DNA of 64,000 nt. Source: Synergistaceae bacterium. Its GTDB lineage: Bacteria; Synergistota; Synergistia; Synergistales; Thermovirgaceae. The stretch lies in the NCBI GenBank assembly GCA_012729145.1, contig JAAYDT010000035.1, positions 1 through 64,000 on the forward strand, in the 5' to 3' direction. The stretch's first letter is position 1. The number at the start of each line of letters is the position of its first letter. Below, piece after piece: positions 16,257-25,240 of this stretch. The notes under the pieces are model-generated. The model was not told the DNA's origin. It searched no databases and saw only the letters and a list, made by a program, of their open reading frames with translations. The translations under genes were made by a program, and so were the position numbers.

Positions 16257-19076
16257 ATGACCAGAAAATACCTTGTTAAAACCTTGGTGATCAATGGGAT
16301 CACCCACAGGGTGGTAGCCGACCCTGAAGAGAAACTGGTCAACGTGATAAGGAAACAGCTTCATCTGACAGGCACAAAACTGGGGTGCGGACAGGGACAA
16401 TGCGGAGCCTGCAACGTCATCCTGGACGGTAAGGTAACCCGATCCTGCATAACACCCTGGAGCAAAGTTCCCGAGAATGCGGACATCCTGACGATAGAAG
16501 GAATAGGAACCCCTGATCATCTCCACGCTATCCAGTGGGCCTTTATCGCCAACGGAGCCATTCAATGCGGTTTCTGCACCCCCGGGTTCATTGTCGCCGC
16601 CAAGGGGTTGCTGGACGGAAACCTCAATCCGACCCGCGAAGAGATCCGTGACTGGTTCCAGGCCCACTGGACAGCCTGCCGATGCACCGGGTACAAGCAG
16701 ATAACCGATGCGGTCATGGATGCGGCGGCTGTTCTCAGGGGAGAGAAGCAAATGAAGGACTTCGCGAAATCCCTTAAACCTGGAGACTCCGTGTGGGGTA
16801 CCCGGTATCCCCGCCCAAGCGCCGTCTTCAAGGCCACCGGCACCTTCGACTTCGGCGACGACGCAGGGCTGAAGCTGCCGACGGAGACCCTTCACGCAGT
16901 TCCTGTATGTCCCGAGACTAGCCATGCGAAGGTGCTGTCGATAGACTTTTCTGAAGCCGAGAAGATGCCGGGAGTGTTCAAGGTCGTAACTGCCAGGGAC
17001 ATCAAGGCCAACAAGGGGACCAACCGCATCCGCGGACAGGCAGGTTCGGGCACTGCGAGCACCGATGGATGGGAGAGAAGGATCCTGGTGGAGGAGGGCG
17101 ACAAGATCCGCCAGTGGGGTGAGGTCGTGGCCATAGTCTGCGCGGACTCGGAAGAGCAGGCCAGGGCGGCAGCGGCCGCTGTCAAGGTGGATCTTGAGGA
17201 ACTGCCCGCAGTAATGGACGTCAAGGCAGCGATGGATCCGGGAGCCCCCAAGGTTTACGAGGAGATCCCCGATATCGACGGGATACCGAACTGCTTCAAC
17301 AAACGCCCCGTGATCAAGGGTGATGACCCGGCACCCATGATCGACAGGGCCCCTTACGTGGTCGAGGCCGAGTTCTGGAGTTCGCGGCAGCCTCACATGA
17401 CCATCGAGACTGACTGTGGCTTCGGTTACTGGGACGAAGAGGGGCGTCTTACCCTGCAGACGAAGAGCATCTGCGTATACAGGCACGCAATGATGATAGC
17501 CAGGGGGCTGGGTGTTCCTCCTTCGAAGATAAGGGTTATACAGAACAACATGGGGGCGACTTTCGGCTACAAGGTGGCGCCCACCAACGAACCCCTCCTC
17601 GGGGCCTGCGTAATAGCCACCGGCCGACCGGTCTACATGAGGCTCAACATGAAGGAGCACATCGTCAGGACGCCCAAAAGGTCGCCCTTCCTCATGAAGG
17701 TCAGGGTCGGTGCCGATGAAAAGGGAAAACTTGTAGGTCTGGAGCATCACTGGTATGTAGACCATGGGCCCTACTCGGAGTCGAGCCAGGATCTCACGAA
17801 CAAGGGTGGCCAGTTCATCTGCGCCCCCTATCGCCTGGACAACATCAGGGGAGCCGGCTACACCATTTTCACCAACCAGAAATGGTGCGGCGCCTTCCGG
17901 GCCTACGGCGGACCCCAGACATACTTTGCAGGCGAACAGGTCATCGACATGCTTGCGGAAAAGGTGGGGATGGACCCTCTGGACTTCCGCGAGATCAACC
18001 TGATCCGCCCCGGGGACACACTTCCCAGCGGCCAGAAACCGGAAGTGTACCCCTTGCAGGCAATGCTCACACGTATTCGCCCCCTATACGAGGAGGCCAA
18101 AAAGCGGGCCGAACTGAACTCCACTGACAAAGTCAAAAGAGCCGTCGGTATCTCTATCGGGATCTATAACGCCAACGACGACGGGGCCGATGAAGCCGCA
18201 AGCAATATCGAGCTAACAAAAGACGGAGTGATACTCTACAACACCTGGGAGGATCATGGACAGGGTGCGGATATGGGTTGCGTGGGAACGGCACACGAGG
18301 CCCTGAAGCCTCTGAAACTGCATCCCGACCAGATAAAACTGGTATGCAACGATATGGCGAAAGCCCCCAACAGCGGGGCCGCCGCGGCGAGCAGATGCCA
18401 GGTTATGGTTGGCAACGCGATAGTCGACAGCTGCCGCAAACTCCTGGATGCCATGAGGAAACCGGACGGAACGTACAGGACCTACGAGGAAATGTTTGCC
18501 GAAGGGATCCCGACATTCTACGAGGGTTACTGGCAGGCCACGGTCCGTAACGTTGACGGTGAGGCCATTACCTGCACCGGGATGGATGACGTTACAGGCC
18601 AGGGGTACCCCTTTGCAAACCACATGTTCGGCATCTTCATGGCGGAGGTAGCCGTGGACATCAAGACTGGAAAGACATCGGTGGAAAAGTTCACCCTTGT
18701 CAGCGACGTGGGCAAGATCAACAACCTCGATGTTGTGGAAGGGCAGCACTTCGGGGGAATAGCCCAGGGAATAGGCCTTGCCCTGACTGAGGATTTCGGA
18801 GATCCGGCAAAATATACGAACCTGGTCACCTGCGGATTCCCCTACATCAAGGATATCCCGGACGACATCCAGCTCTTCCACATGGAGACACCCAGGGAGT
18901 TCGGTCCCTTCGGTGCATCGGGGACGGGAGAGATGCCCCTTTCGGCGCCCCACCCGGCAATATTGAACGGCATAGCCAGGGCATGCGGGGCGAGGATCTT
19001 CCAGATACCGGCTCTCCCAGAAAAGGTCCTTGAGGGTATGAAGGAGAGCGGCTGTTCTGGAAAATGCGGTCATTAG
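16257..19076 (+). CDS. Mop-type aldehyde oxidoreductase (xanthine oxidase family)
   Basis: Single-chain molybdenum hydroxylase of 939 aa, close in layout to Desulfovibrio Mop. The plant-type [2Fe-2S] domain has C44, C49, C52 and C64 (GCGQGQCGACN). The helical [2Fe-2S] domain has QCGFC (104-107) and ACRCTGY (141-143). Two molybdopterin-binding domains follow, without the FAD domain of xanthine dehydrogenase. The catalytic Glu lies near 892 (GASGTGEMPL). It probably oxidises aldehydes to acids with ferredoxin or flavodoxin as acceptor. ATG 16257 is chosen because GGAGGG precedes it; an upstream ATG would sit on that ribosome site. It follows a Moco riboswitch. Confidence 0.92.
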   Translation: MTRKYLVKTLVINGITHRVVADPEEKLVNVIRKQLHLTGTKLGCGQGQCGACNVILDGKVTRSCITPWSKVPENADILTIEGIGTPDHLHAIQWAFIANGAIQCGFCTPGFIVAAKGLLDGNLNPTREEIRDWFQAHWTACRCTGYKQITDAVMDAAAVLRGEKQMKDFAKSLKPGDSVWGTRYPRPSAVFKATGTFDFGDDAGLKLPTETLHAVPVCPETSHAKVLSIDFSEAEKMPGVFKVVTARDIKANKGTNRIRGQAGSGTASTDGWERRILVEEGDKIRQWGEVVAIVCADSEEQARAAAAAVKVDLEELPAVMDVKAAMDPGAPKVYEEIPDIDGIPNCFNKRPVIKGDDPAPMIDRAPYVVEAEFWSSRQPHMTIETDCGFGYWDEEGRLTLQTKSICVYRHAMMIARGLGVPPSKIRVIQNNMGATFGYKVAPTNEPLLGACVIATGRPVYMRLNMKEHIVRTPKRSPFLMKVRVGADEKGKLVGLEHHWYVDHGPYSESSQDLTNKGGQFICAPYRLDNIRGAGYTIFTNQKWCGAFRAYGGPQTYFAGEQVIDMLAEKVGMDPLDFREINLIRPGDTLPSGQKPEVYPLQAMLTRIRPLYEEAKKRAELNSTDKVKRAVGISIGIYNANDDGADEAASNIELTKDGVILYNTWEDHGQGADMGCVGTAHEALKPLKLHPDQIKLVCNDMAKAPNSGAAAASRCQVMVGNAIVDSCRKLLDAMRKPDGTYRTYEEMFAEGIPTFYEGYWQATVRNVDGEAITCTGMDDVTGQGYPFANHMFGIFMAEVAVDIKTGKTSVEKFTLVSDVGKINNLDVVEGQHFGGIAQGIGLALTEDFGDPAKYTNLVTCGFPYIKDIPDDIQLFHMETPREFGPFGASGTGEMPLSAPHPAILNGIARACGARIFQIPALPEKVLEGMKESGCSGKCGH

Positions 19077-19126
19077 AGGTCCTGTCCCTTGCAGTTGTGA
19101 GCTCAGACAGGAGGAGGTGCTGAATA

Positions 19127-19558
19127 ATGGAGAAAGTCTATACCGGGAAGATCGAAGATCTGGAACTCTTCGATGCGTCCTCCCTGGCTCCGGAAGTGAC
19201 CAAGCGGGTTGTCTTCGGCCCCGGCAGATTCTGGGACGACTATACGATGAGGCATTTTTCCCTGCCTGCCGGCACCATTATTCCTGATCACGTTCACGAC
19301 TGGCCGCATTACATGATAGGTCTGAGCGGTACCGGTTTCGTGATCGTCGAAGGTAAACCTCTGGAGATCCCTCCGATGGGTTGGGCTCATGTTCCGGGCG
19401 GGATTGTCCACGGCTACGAGAACCCTGGACCGGAACCCTTCGTTTTCCTGTGCATCGTTCCCACCGAGGGTGATCCGCATATGAAACTGAAACGTTTTCG
19501 CATGGAGCGCTCCAAAAGTAAGGTTTCGAAGGGAATAGAAGAAACTCCGACAAGCTAG
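19127..19558 (+). CDS. Cupin-domain protein
   Basis: A 143-aa single-domain cupin. Motif 1 reads PAGTIIPDHVHDWPHYMIG (two or three potential metal-binding His plus a downstream Glu) and motif 2 PGGIVHGYENPG (one His). Cupins of this size serve as small isomerases, dioxygenases or sensors. Position 50 bp after the Mop gene, ahead of a shared terminator, suggests cotranscription and a role linked to the aldehyde oxidation step, but no substrate can be named. Confidence 0.8.
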   Translation: MEKVYTGKIEDLELFDASSLAPEVTKRVVFGPGRFWDDYTMRHFSLPAGTIIPDHVHDWPHYMIGLSGTGFVIVEGKPLEIPPMGWAHVPGGIVHGYENPGPEPFVFLCIVPTEGDPHMKLKRFRMERSKSKVSKGIEETPTS

Positions 19559-19570
19559 ATATTAACGGAG

Positions 19571-19606
19571 GAAAGCCGTCCGTGTGGAAAAACGGGCGGC
19601 TTTTCT
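19571..19606 (+). terminator. Intrinsic terminator after the Mop-cupin operon
   Basis: AAAGCCGTCCG (19572-19582) pairs with CGGGCGGCTTT (19593-19603), loop TGTGGAAAAA, followed by TCT. This is a typical Rho-independent site. Confidence 0.85.
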
Positions 19607-19618
19607 ATGAAAGATAAA

Positions 19619-19633
19619 TGCAACAGTGTTGCA
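19619..19633. promoter_or_regulatory. Perfect 7-1-7 palindrome, operator candidate for Fur-family regulator
   Basis: TGCAACA-G-TGTTGCA lies 14 bp before the ATG of the Fur-family gene and overlaps its leader. Fur-family dimers commonly bind 7-1-7 inverted repeats and repress their own operons, so autoregulation is a reasonable inference. The sequence does not match the iron Fur box. Confidence 0.5.
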
Positions 19634-19647
19634 GAAAGGAGAAAAAT

Positions 19648-20088
19648 ATGGACGCACGGGAAATTCTGCAAAACACGTCCATTCGGCTGACTCCGGTACG
19701 GGAAGCAATTCTTGGAGTCCTGCTGAACGAGAGATGCCCTATGTCATACAGGGAAGTGGCAGCTCGACTCCCCGGGGGGCAGGATCGTGTGACCCTGTAC
19801 AGGACGCTTTCGCTGTTCCTGAAAGAGGGGATCGTCCACAGGGTCATGGACATGAAGGGGACATGGCGTTTCTGTGCCCACGATCCCGGTCACCCCGGGT
19901 GTCCGGGGAACCACCCTCATTTTGCCTGCCGGGTCTGCGGACGGATGGAGTGCCTGATGGAACACTCCTTGCCGCACCTGGAAGTGGGGCCGGAAACCGT
20001 TGTAGAAGGAAAGCATATGGTCTTATACGGGATCTGCAGGGGCTGTGCTGTAAAGAAAACCAGCAAGAAGGAGGCTGGATCTTCATGA
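19648..20088 (+). CDS. Fur-family metalloregulator heading a molybdate-transport operon
   Basis: 146 aa. The N-terminal winged helix shows LTPVREAILGVLL, YREVAARL, and DRVTLYRTLSLFLKEGIVHR (the Fur recognition helix and wing). The C-terminal dimer domain has a His/Cys-rich patch (HDPGHPGCPGNHPHF) and two CxxC pairs (CRVCGRMEC, CRGC) for structural zinc. By composition it is nearer Zur/PerR-type Fur proteins than iron Fur, but the metal is not assignable. ATG 19648 is chosen for its GGAG site. Its stop overlaps the modA start (ATGA), so the regulator is cotranscribed with transporter and cofactor genes, an uncommon arrangement for Fur proteins. Confidence 0.85.
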   Translation: MDAREILQNTSIRLTPVREAILGVLLNERCPMSYREVAARLPGGQDRVTLYRTLSLFLKEGIVHRVMDMKGTWRFCAHDPGHPGCPGNHPHFACRVCGRMECLMEHSLPHLEVGPETVVEGKHMVLYGICRGCAVKKTSKKEAGSS

Positions 20089-20834
20089 AGAGGATCATAC
20101 CGGAACATTTCAGGGTGTGGGCAGGGTTATTTATGTTGTTGATATTCTGTCCGGTGACCCCGGGCAGCGCCCATGCGGAGGTCTTTGCGGCTGCGGCGAG
20201 CCTTCAGCCTGTTATGGAGAAGATCTCCCAGGAGTTCGAAAGGGAGAAGGGCATCCGCATGGATGCGGTTTTTGCGGCATCAGGACAACTGGCAAAGCAG
20301 ATAGAGATGGGGGCACCCTACGACCTGTTCCTGAGCGCCGACGAAAAATGGGCACGGTATCTCGAGAAGAAGGGAAAACTGGAGAAGGTCAGACCGGTGG
20401 CAGAGTGTCCACTGGTCCTCTGGTGGGAATCGGCGGAGGACCCTTCCCTGGACCTGGTAAAGGACAAGAGGATAAGGGTGGCGATCGCCGACCCCGAGGT
20501 CGCGCCCTATGGAGCCCTGGCGAAGGAGTATCTTGAAAAGATCGGAGAGTATGAGAATCTGAACAATGAGGAACGCCTGATAATAGCCGGCGATGTCCTC
20601 AAGGCGGGTCTTGCCGCAAAGAGCGGAGGTGCCGGGGCAGCCTATATTCCCCTCAGCATCGCGAAAAAACTTGAAGGTTCCTGGACGAAGGTCCCGATGC
20701 CGCCCCAGCGTCTTTTCGGGGGGATCGTTAAAGACCGGGACGCATTGGCGGCACTGGTTTTCTATGATTACCTCCTTTCACCGCCGGCTGCAGAACTGTT
20801 CCGGGAAGCAGGGTTCGAACCTGTTCAGGACTGA
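20085..20834 (+). CDS. modA: Molybdate ABC transporter, periplasmic binding protein ModA
   Basis: 249 aa with a signal peptide of about 31 residues ending SAHA. The mature start EVFAAASLQPVMEKIS, then FAASGQLAKQIEMGAPYDLFLSAD, is the classic ModA anion site (first Ser/Ala loop and the second Ser). Later strands ADPEVAPYGALAKEYL and GGAGAAYIPLS also match ModA. ATG 20085 overlaps the stop of the Fur-family gene. This is the most ModA-like of the three oxyanion-binding proteins in the window. Confidence 0.92.
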   Translation: MKRIIPEHFRVWAGLFMLLIFCPVTPGSAHAEVFAAAASLQPVMEKISQEFEREKGIRMDAVFAASGQLAKQIEMGAPYDLFLSADEKWARYLEKKGKLEKVRPVAECPLVLWWESAEDPSLDLVKDKRIRVAIADPEVAPYGALAKEYLEKIGEYENLNNEERLIIAGDVLKAGLAAKSGGAGAAYIPLSIAKKLEGSWTKVPMPPQRLFGGIVKDRDALAALVFYDYLLSPPAAELFREAGFEPVQD

Positions 20835-20845
20835 CCGGAGCAATA

Positions 20846-21490
20846 ATGGAACGGGCCCTGATCATCAGTCTGAAAGTACTGGCTATTGATATACCCCTGC
20901 TTGCCCTTCTGGGTGGGGGTATCGGGTGGCTCCTGGCAAGGAGGGACTTCAGGGGACGGGAGCTGGCGTCACTTCTTGTCCAGCTTCCAATAATCCTGCC
21001 CCCCTCGGTTCTCGGGCTCTACCTCCTTTTTGCCCTGGGACAGATCAATTTTTTCCGGGAGGCAGGATTCCTGTTCGCCTTTCCTGCAGCTGTCCTGGGG
21101 GCGCTCCTTCCGTCGCTGCCGATAATGATACAGGCTTCACGGGCAGCCTTTGCCGGTGTGGACAGGGAACTGGAGGAGGCGGCCCTGACCCTTGGGAGAA
21201 GACCATGGGAAGTTTTCCTGCGTGTGACCCTTCCCCTGGCCAGAAGAACCCTGTTGGTAGGATTAGCCCTCTCCTCAGCCAGAGCCCTGGGCGATTTCGG
21301 CGTCACGCTGATGGTGGCAGGGAACATTCCTGGTAGAACCCAGACTTTGCCCCTGTATATCTACGGACAGGTGGAATCGCTGAATTTCGCCCGCGCGCAC
21401 ATGGCGGCCCTTCTGTTGGTGGGAGTTGGTATTGCCAGCCTCTGCCTGGTTCACAGGCTGGAGTCCGGAGCTCATGAACGCCTTGCTTGA
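20846..21490 (+). CDS. modB: Molybdate ABC transporter, permease ModB
   Basis: 214 aa with about five or six transmembrane helices. The coupling loop reads EEAALTLGRRPWEVFLRV followed by PLARRTLLVGLALSSARALGDFG, which is the ModB hallmark. The end of the protein (AGNIPGRTQTLPLYIY) also matches. It starts 11 bp after modA, and its 3' end overlaps the modC start by 17 bp. Confidence 0.92.
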   Translation: MERALIISLKVLAIDIPLLALLGGGIGWLLARRDFRGRELASLLVQLPIILPPSVLGLYLLFALGQINFFREAGFLFAFPAAVLGALLPSLPIMIQASRAAFAGVDRELEEAALTLGRRPWEVFLRVTLPLARRTLLVGLALSSARALGDFGVTLMVAGNIPGRTQTLPLYIYGQVESLNFARAHMAALLLVGVGIASLCLVHRLESGAHERLA

Positions 21491-22607
21491 TGCTCATATC
21501 AATGAATTGATTGGAGATTTCCACCTTGATGTATCTTTAAGGCTTGGCAGGGAGATCGGAGTGCTTTTCGGTCCCAGCGGGTCGGGCAAGAGTATCACCT
21601 TGCGGTGTCTTGCCGGTTTGAGAAACGTCCGGTTCGGACTAATTGCATTGTCCGGACGTGTCCTGCTGGATTCGGACGCAGGCATATGCGAGCCCCCCCA
21701 CCGGCGGAAAATGGGGCTTCTGTTCCAGAACCTGGCGCTTTTCCCCCACTTGACCGCCCTTGAAAATGTTCTCTTCGGTTGTGAAAGCACCGGAAAAAGA
21801 AGAGCGAAATCGATAGCCCGGGAGTGGCTTGCCCGGGTCCGTCTGGAATCCCTGGAGAATCGTTACCCATCCCAGCTATCGGGGGGTCAGAGACAACGCG
21901 TAGCCCTGGCGAGAGCTCTTGCCAACGAACCTGAAATGCTTATGCTGGACGAACCCTTCAGTGCCCTTGACGGACCTCTGAGGCGGAACCTTAGAAGGGA
22001 GTTGCGAAAGCTCCACACCGAGACAGGGGTCCCCATTCTCTATGTGACCCACCAGGTGGAGGATATCTGTGCTCTTGGAGACAAGGTTTTCTTTATCGAG
22101 AAAGGTAAGTTGACAGGTTCAAACCGTATCAGCGATCTGATCAGAGGCAGAGGCAGGGTCGATCTCTGGAAGATGATGGGCTGGGGAAATGTGTTTCAGG
22201 GCGACGTCCGTTTCTGCAATGAAGGGTTCCCCTCATTCCATTGGGCTTCCGGTGACCTGGCACTTAAAGACGTATCAGGCCCAGGTCCGGCTATCGCTTT
22301 CGTGAGGCCTGACCGGGTCAGGTTTCTTGACCCCCGTATGCCCGTGGATAGCGAACTTTCCAGGAACACCTTTTCCGGAAAGGTCGAGGAGGTGCTGCTT
22401 GACGGAGGGGTCCTCAGGTTGCATGTCCGGACCCCTCGCGGACACTGGCAGATAGAACAGAGGGAAACGGGGTCCCATTCAGAGGTTTTCCGCCAGGGTG
22501 ACGAGGTGCATTTTGCCATTCCACCCGGGGCGATAGAATTGATCTTTCTCGAGGAGATGAAGGGAGAAGAGAATCTTGGATCGAGCATTGTTGAAGTCCG
22601 TGCATGA
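21474..22607 (+). CDS. modC: Molybdate ABC transporter, ATP-binding protein ModC
   Basis: 377 aa. Walker A GPSGSGKS (about 36-43), Q-loop in FQNLALFPH, signature [15 protein letters not shown], Walker B MLMLDEPFSALD and switch VTHQ. A C-terminal region from about 240 contains the TOBE fold typical of ModC. ATG 21474 (MNALLDAHI) overlaps modB; upstream in-frame starts fall deep inside modB. The 3' end overlaps the TTG start of the XdhC-family gene by 32 bp. Confidence 0.9.
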   Translation: MNALLDAHINELIGDFHLDVSLRLGREIGVLFGPSGSGKSITLRCLAGLRNVRFGLIALSGRVLLDSDAGICEPPHRRKMGLLFQNLALFPHLTALENVLFGCESTGKRRAKSIAREWLARVRLESLENRYPSQLSGGQRQRVALARALANEPEMLMLDEPFSALDGPLRRNLRRELRKLHTETGVPILYVTHQVEDICALGDKVFFIEKGKLTGSNRISDLIRGRGRVDLWKMMGWGNVFQGDVRFCNEGFPSFHWASGDLALKDVSGPGPAIAFVRPDRVRFLDPRMPVDSELSRNTFSGKVEEVLLDGGVLRLHVRTPRGHWQIEQRETGSHSEVFRQGDEVHFAIPPGAIELIFLEEMKGEENLGSSIVEVRA

Positions 22608-23439
22608 AGAACTGGAATCCGGGGGAGCCGGAGCGCTTTGTACTGTAGTAGGTTCTGAAGGATCCACACCTCGTGATCTTGGGGCCTCCATGTGGGTCCG
22701 GCTTGACGGATCCATCGCAGGAACGGTGGGTGGAGGCTCACTTGAATACGCTGTCATAGTGAAGGCATTGGAACTCCTTCGATCAGCTTCGGGACCTGTT
22801 CTTCACAAGGCAGTCCTTCGAACCGGTGACAGTGGCGTCGGCGCAGTATGTGGAGGAGAGACCGTGATCCTGATAGAGCCTCTCGGCCAGGAGGCGGAGG
22901 TGGTTATCTTCGGGGCCGGGCATGTCGGCAAAGCGGTTGCCAGGGCTGCATATAGTGCCGGGTTCCGTGTCGTCGTCTGGGACGAAAGAGAGGAGTTCGC
23001 AAATCCGGAGTCAGTCCCCTGGGGGAAAACGCTAGCCTGTCCTCTGGAAAAAGCTTTTGACGAGGGCGTCAGACTACATGGATCTTCATACGTCGTCGTA
23101 GTGACCAGGGGACACTCGCTGGATGGCGAAGTGGTCCGCATACTTGAAGGGAAGCCGATGGCCTATATTGGAATGATCGGGTCAAGGAAGAAGATATCCT
23201 ATGTCAGGGAGAGCCTGATCAAGCAGGGGGTCTCCAAAGATTTTCTCGACAGGATCTTCCAGCCGGTGGGGCTTCCTGTCAGGGCCGAGACTCCTGAAGA
23301 GATAGCCGTGTCAATTCTTGCCGAGATAATAGCGGTCAGAAGGGGAGCGGATATTGCCAGTCTCAGAAGTTCCTATTCGAGGGAAGCAGGGCCTCTTTTC
23401 CCTTATCTTCCGATCGTAATTCCCGGAAATGAGGAGTAG
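22576..23439 (+). CDS. XdhC-family molybdenum cofactor chaperone
   Basis: 287 aa. The XdhC/CoxI N-terminal domain has GALCTVVGSEGSTPRDLGA and GTVGGGSLE. The C-terminal Rossmann domain has VIFGAGHVGKAVAR, and the IGMIGSRKK motif conserved in XdhC follows. XdhC binds sulfurated Mo cofactor and inserts it into xanthine-oxidase-type enzymes, so the Mop protein encoded at 16257 is the natural client. The start is a TTG within the end of modC. Its place in the mod operon ties molybdate uptake to enzyme maturation. Confidence 0.9.
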   Translation: MDRALLKSVHEELESGGAGALCTVVGSEGSTPRDLGASMWVRLDGSIAGTVGGGSLEYAVIVKALELLRSASGPVLHKAVLRTGDSGVGAVCGGETVILIEPLGQEAEVVIFGAGHVGKAVARAAYSAGFRVVVWDEREEFANPESVPWGKTLACPLEKAFDEGVRLHGSSYVVVVTRGHSLDGEVVRILEGKPMAYIGMIGSRKKISYVRESLIKQGVSKDFLDRIFQPVGLPVRAETPEEIAVSILAEIIAVRRGADIASLRSSYSREAGPLFPYLPIVIPGNEE

Positions 23440-23442
23440 GCC

Positions 23443-24465
23443 GTGGATCTAAGATCGATACCTGTTGAAGAGGCTCTTGGACATGCCCTTGCCCATGACC
23501 TTACAAAGATCGATACCGAAAAGGGGATCAAGGGGGCGAGATTCAGGAGAGGGCATATTCTGCAGCCCGAGGATCTTCCCGTTCTCAGGGAGATGGGGCG
23601 GAGAAATCTTTCGATTATTGCACTAGAACCCGACGAGGTGCACGAGGACGAGGCAGCCTTGAGCCTTGCGAAAGCCCTTGCCGGCGAAGGGTTTGAGATC
23701 TCAGGACCCGAAGAGGGGAGATGCAGACTGGTCTCCACTGGAAGGGGGATTGTCAATTTTGACCCTGAGGCTGTGAGAAGGATCAACAGAGACCGCGAAT
23801 GGTCCTTTGCCTGCACTCACATAAACTCTGTTGTGGGGCCCGGAAGCGTGGTTGCCGCCTTCAGGATCCTTCCACTTTGCCTGAAAAGGGATTCTCTTGA
23901 GCGAGCTGTCGAGGAGGCCTCGCCCTTTTCCCTGATCCCCTTCATCCACAGGAGGGTCGGCCTTGTTTCAACAGGTCAGGAGATCCTGGAGGGCCTGGTT
24001 AAAGATTCCTTCCGTGAAAAACTGGAGAGGAAGCTTTGGGAACTTGGGGGAAGTTTCTCCGGTCATGAGATCTGCGGCGACAGACCGGCTGATATTGTAA
24101 ACGCTATTGATGAACTGCTCGGGATGGGGTCGGACATTGTGGTCTGTACCGGGGGAATGAGCATCGATGCCGATGATCGCACACCCCAGGCTATCGAGAC
24201 TGCCTCTGATGAGGTTCTCTTTCGGGGTGTTCCGATGATCCCTGGATCGAACCTGATGCTGGCCATGAAAGGTCTTTCGTGGATAATAGGCGCCCCGGCC
24301 TGTGTGGCCCACGATGAGCGGACTGCACTGGATCGACTGCTGATAGCACTTTTTGCCGGACTTGGAGGGGAGATAAACGTCTCCCTCTGGGGAGAAGGGG
24401 GCCTTTGCAGAAGATGCAGAACCTGCATCTTCCCCGAATGCGAGTTTGCCAGAATACCTTCCTGA
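23443..24465 (+). CDS. Molybdopterin-binding (MoaB/MoeA-like) protein with Cys-rich tail
   Basis: 340 aa, GTG start after GAGGAG. Residues 1-70 resemble a MoeA-like entry (VEEALGHALAHDL, GHILQPEDLPVLREMG). Residues about 165-310 form the MoCF/MogA fold: RVGLVSTGQEIL, DELLGMGSDIVVCTGGMSIDADD and PMIPGSNLMLA. The fold binds molybdopterin or adenylated molybdopterin. The last 25 residues carry five Cys as LCRRCRTCIFPEC, an extension I do not know from standard MoeA. It closes the Fur-mod-xdhC operon. It might load metal into the cofactor or act as a cofactor sensor; this is not resolved. Confidence 0.82.
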   Translation: MDLRSIPVEEALGHALAHDLTKIDTEKGIKGARFRRGHILQPEDLPVLREMGRRNLSIIALEPDEVHEDEAALSLAKALAGEGFEISGPEEGRCRLVSTGRGIVNFDPEAVRRINRDREWSFACTHINSVVGPGSVVAAFRILPLCLKRDSLERAVEEASPFSLIPFIHRRVGLVSTGQEILEGLVKDSFREKLERKLWELGGSFSGHEICGDRPADIVNAIDELLGMGSDIVVCTGGMSIDADDRTPQAIETASDEVLFRGVPMIPGSNLMLAMKGLSWIIGAPACVAHDERTALDRLLIALFAGLGGEINVSLWGEGGLCRRCRTCIFPECEFARIPS

Positions 24466-24471
24466 GGGGCT

Positions 24472-25158
24472 TCAAAGGATGAGCCTGTAAAGTTTGACGG
24501 GACGGCCGACGCTGCTTATGTCGTATTCGACAGTAGCCTGCCTCCTTTCAACCAGGTACTCCAGATAGCGTCTTGCTGTCGAACGGGATATCCCCACATA
24601 GGATCCAGCCGTTGAAGCTGACATGGCCTTGTCCCGCTCTTCCATACAGGCACGAAGACGTTCCAGAAGTTTCACCTGGATTCCTTTGGGGTATTCATCG
24701 AGGCCGCTGAAGAACCTTCCCTTCAGACCGGTGATCAGATCAAGTTCTTTCTGACGCCATGGATTGGTCCTTTGCGTCAGACCCTGGTAGTATTGATAGT
24801 ACGCCGAAAGAGCCCGCTCCAGCCGTTCCGTCGAGAAGGGTTTTATCAGGTAATCGAAGACACCCAGGCATATACATCCGCGGACGACATCCGGATCGTC
24901 ACCGCTGGAGAGGACAAGCCAATCTATGCGGGGGTACCTTATTCTTGCTTGTCTGAGAGAGGAAAGGCCACCCCACCCATTGAGGAAGATGTCCAGGAGG
25001 ACCAGGTGGGCATTGGCGCGTTTAAGGCAATCCTCAAGCTCCCCTCCTGTGGTGACGGTCTCCTTAAGACGGAGATTCTGGGTTCTTGAAAGAGCCACCG
25101 CGTACTGGCTCTGGAGCTCCAGCGAACTGTCGGCGATCACACAGGAAAGGATCATCAT
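24472..25158 (-). CDS. Orphan CitB/DcuR-type response regulator, riboswitch-controlled
   Basis: 228 aa. The receiver domain spans about 3-125 with acid residue D10 (only one of the usual two), the phospho-acceptor D56 in LVLLDIFL, and K in YLIKPFS. The C-terminal helix-turn-helix (SYVGISRSTARRYLEYLVE) is typical of CitB/DpiA/DcuR regulators that control di- and tricarboxylate uptake. No histidine kinase gene lies beside it. A Moco riboswitch occupies its leader (25241-25340, same strand), which is not a known association for this regulator class. It converges with the MoaB/MoeA-like gene with a 6-bp gap. Confidence 0.85.
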   Translation of the reverse strand: MMILSCVIADSSLELQSQYAVALSRTQNLRLKETVTTGGELEDCLKRANAHLVLLDIFLNGWGGLSSLRQARIRYPRIDWLVLSSGDDPDVVRGCICLGVFDYLIKPFSTERLERALSAYYQYYQGLTQRTNPWRQKELDLITGLKGRFFSGLDEYPKGIQVKLLERLRACMEERDKAMSASTAGSYVGISRSTARRYLEYLVERRQATVEYDISSVGRPVKLYRLIL

Positions 25159-25240
25159 GGAGTGACCCCCCTGGCGATGGAAGGGTGAATCAGCAACAAA
25201 CCGTCAAAGCACACTAGTAGTGCACTACCCAATGGTCCTG

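Noticed and set aside
16233-17765. Minus-strand open frame of 510 codons opposite the Mop gene
   Set aside because: Antisense shadow of a fully conserved enzyme gene, with no recognisable domain.
16257-19076. Selenocysteine-containing molybdenum hydroxylase
   Set aside because: No in-frame TGA in the gene and no SelD/YqeB-type genes nearby. The layout is that of Mop.
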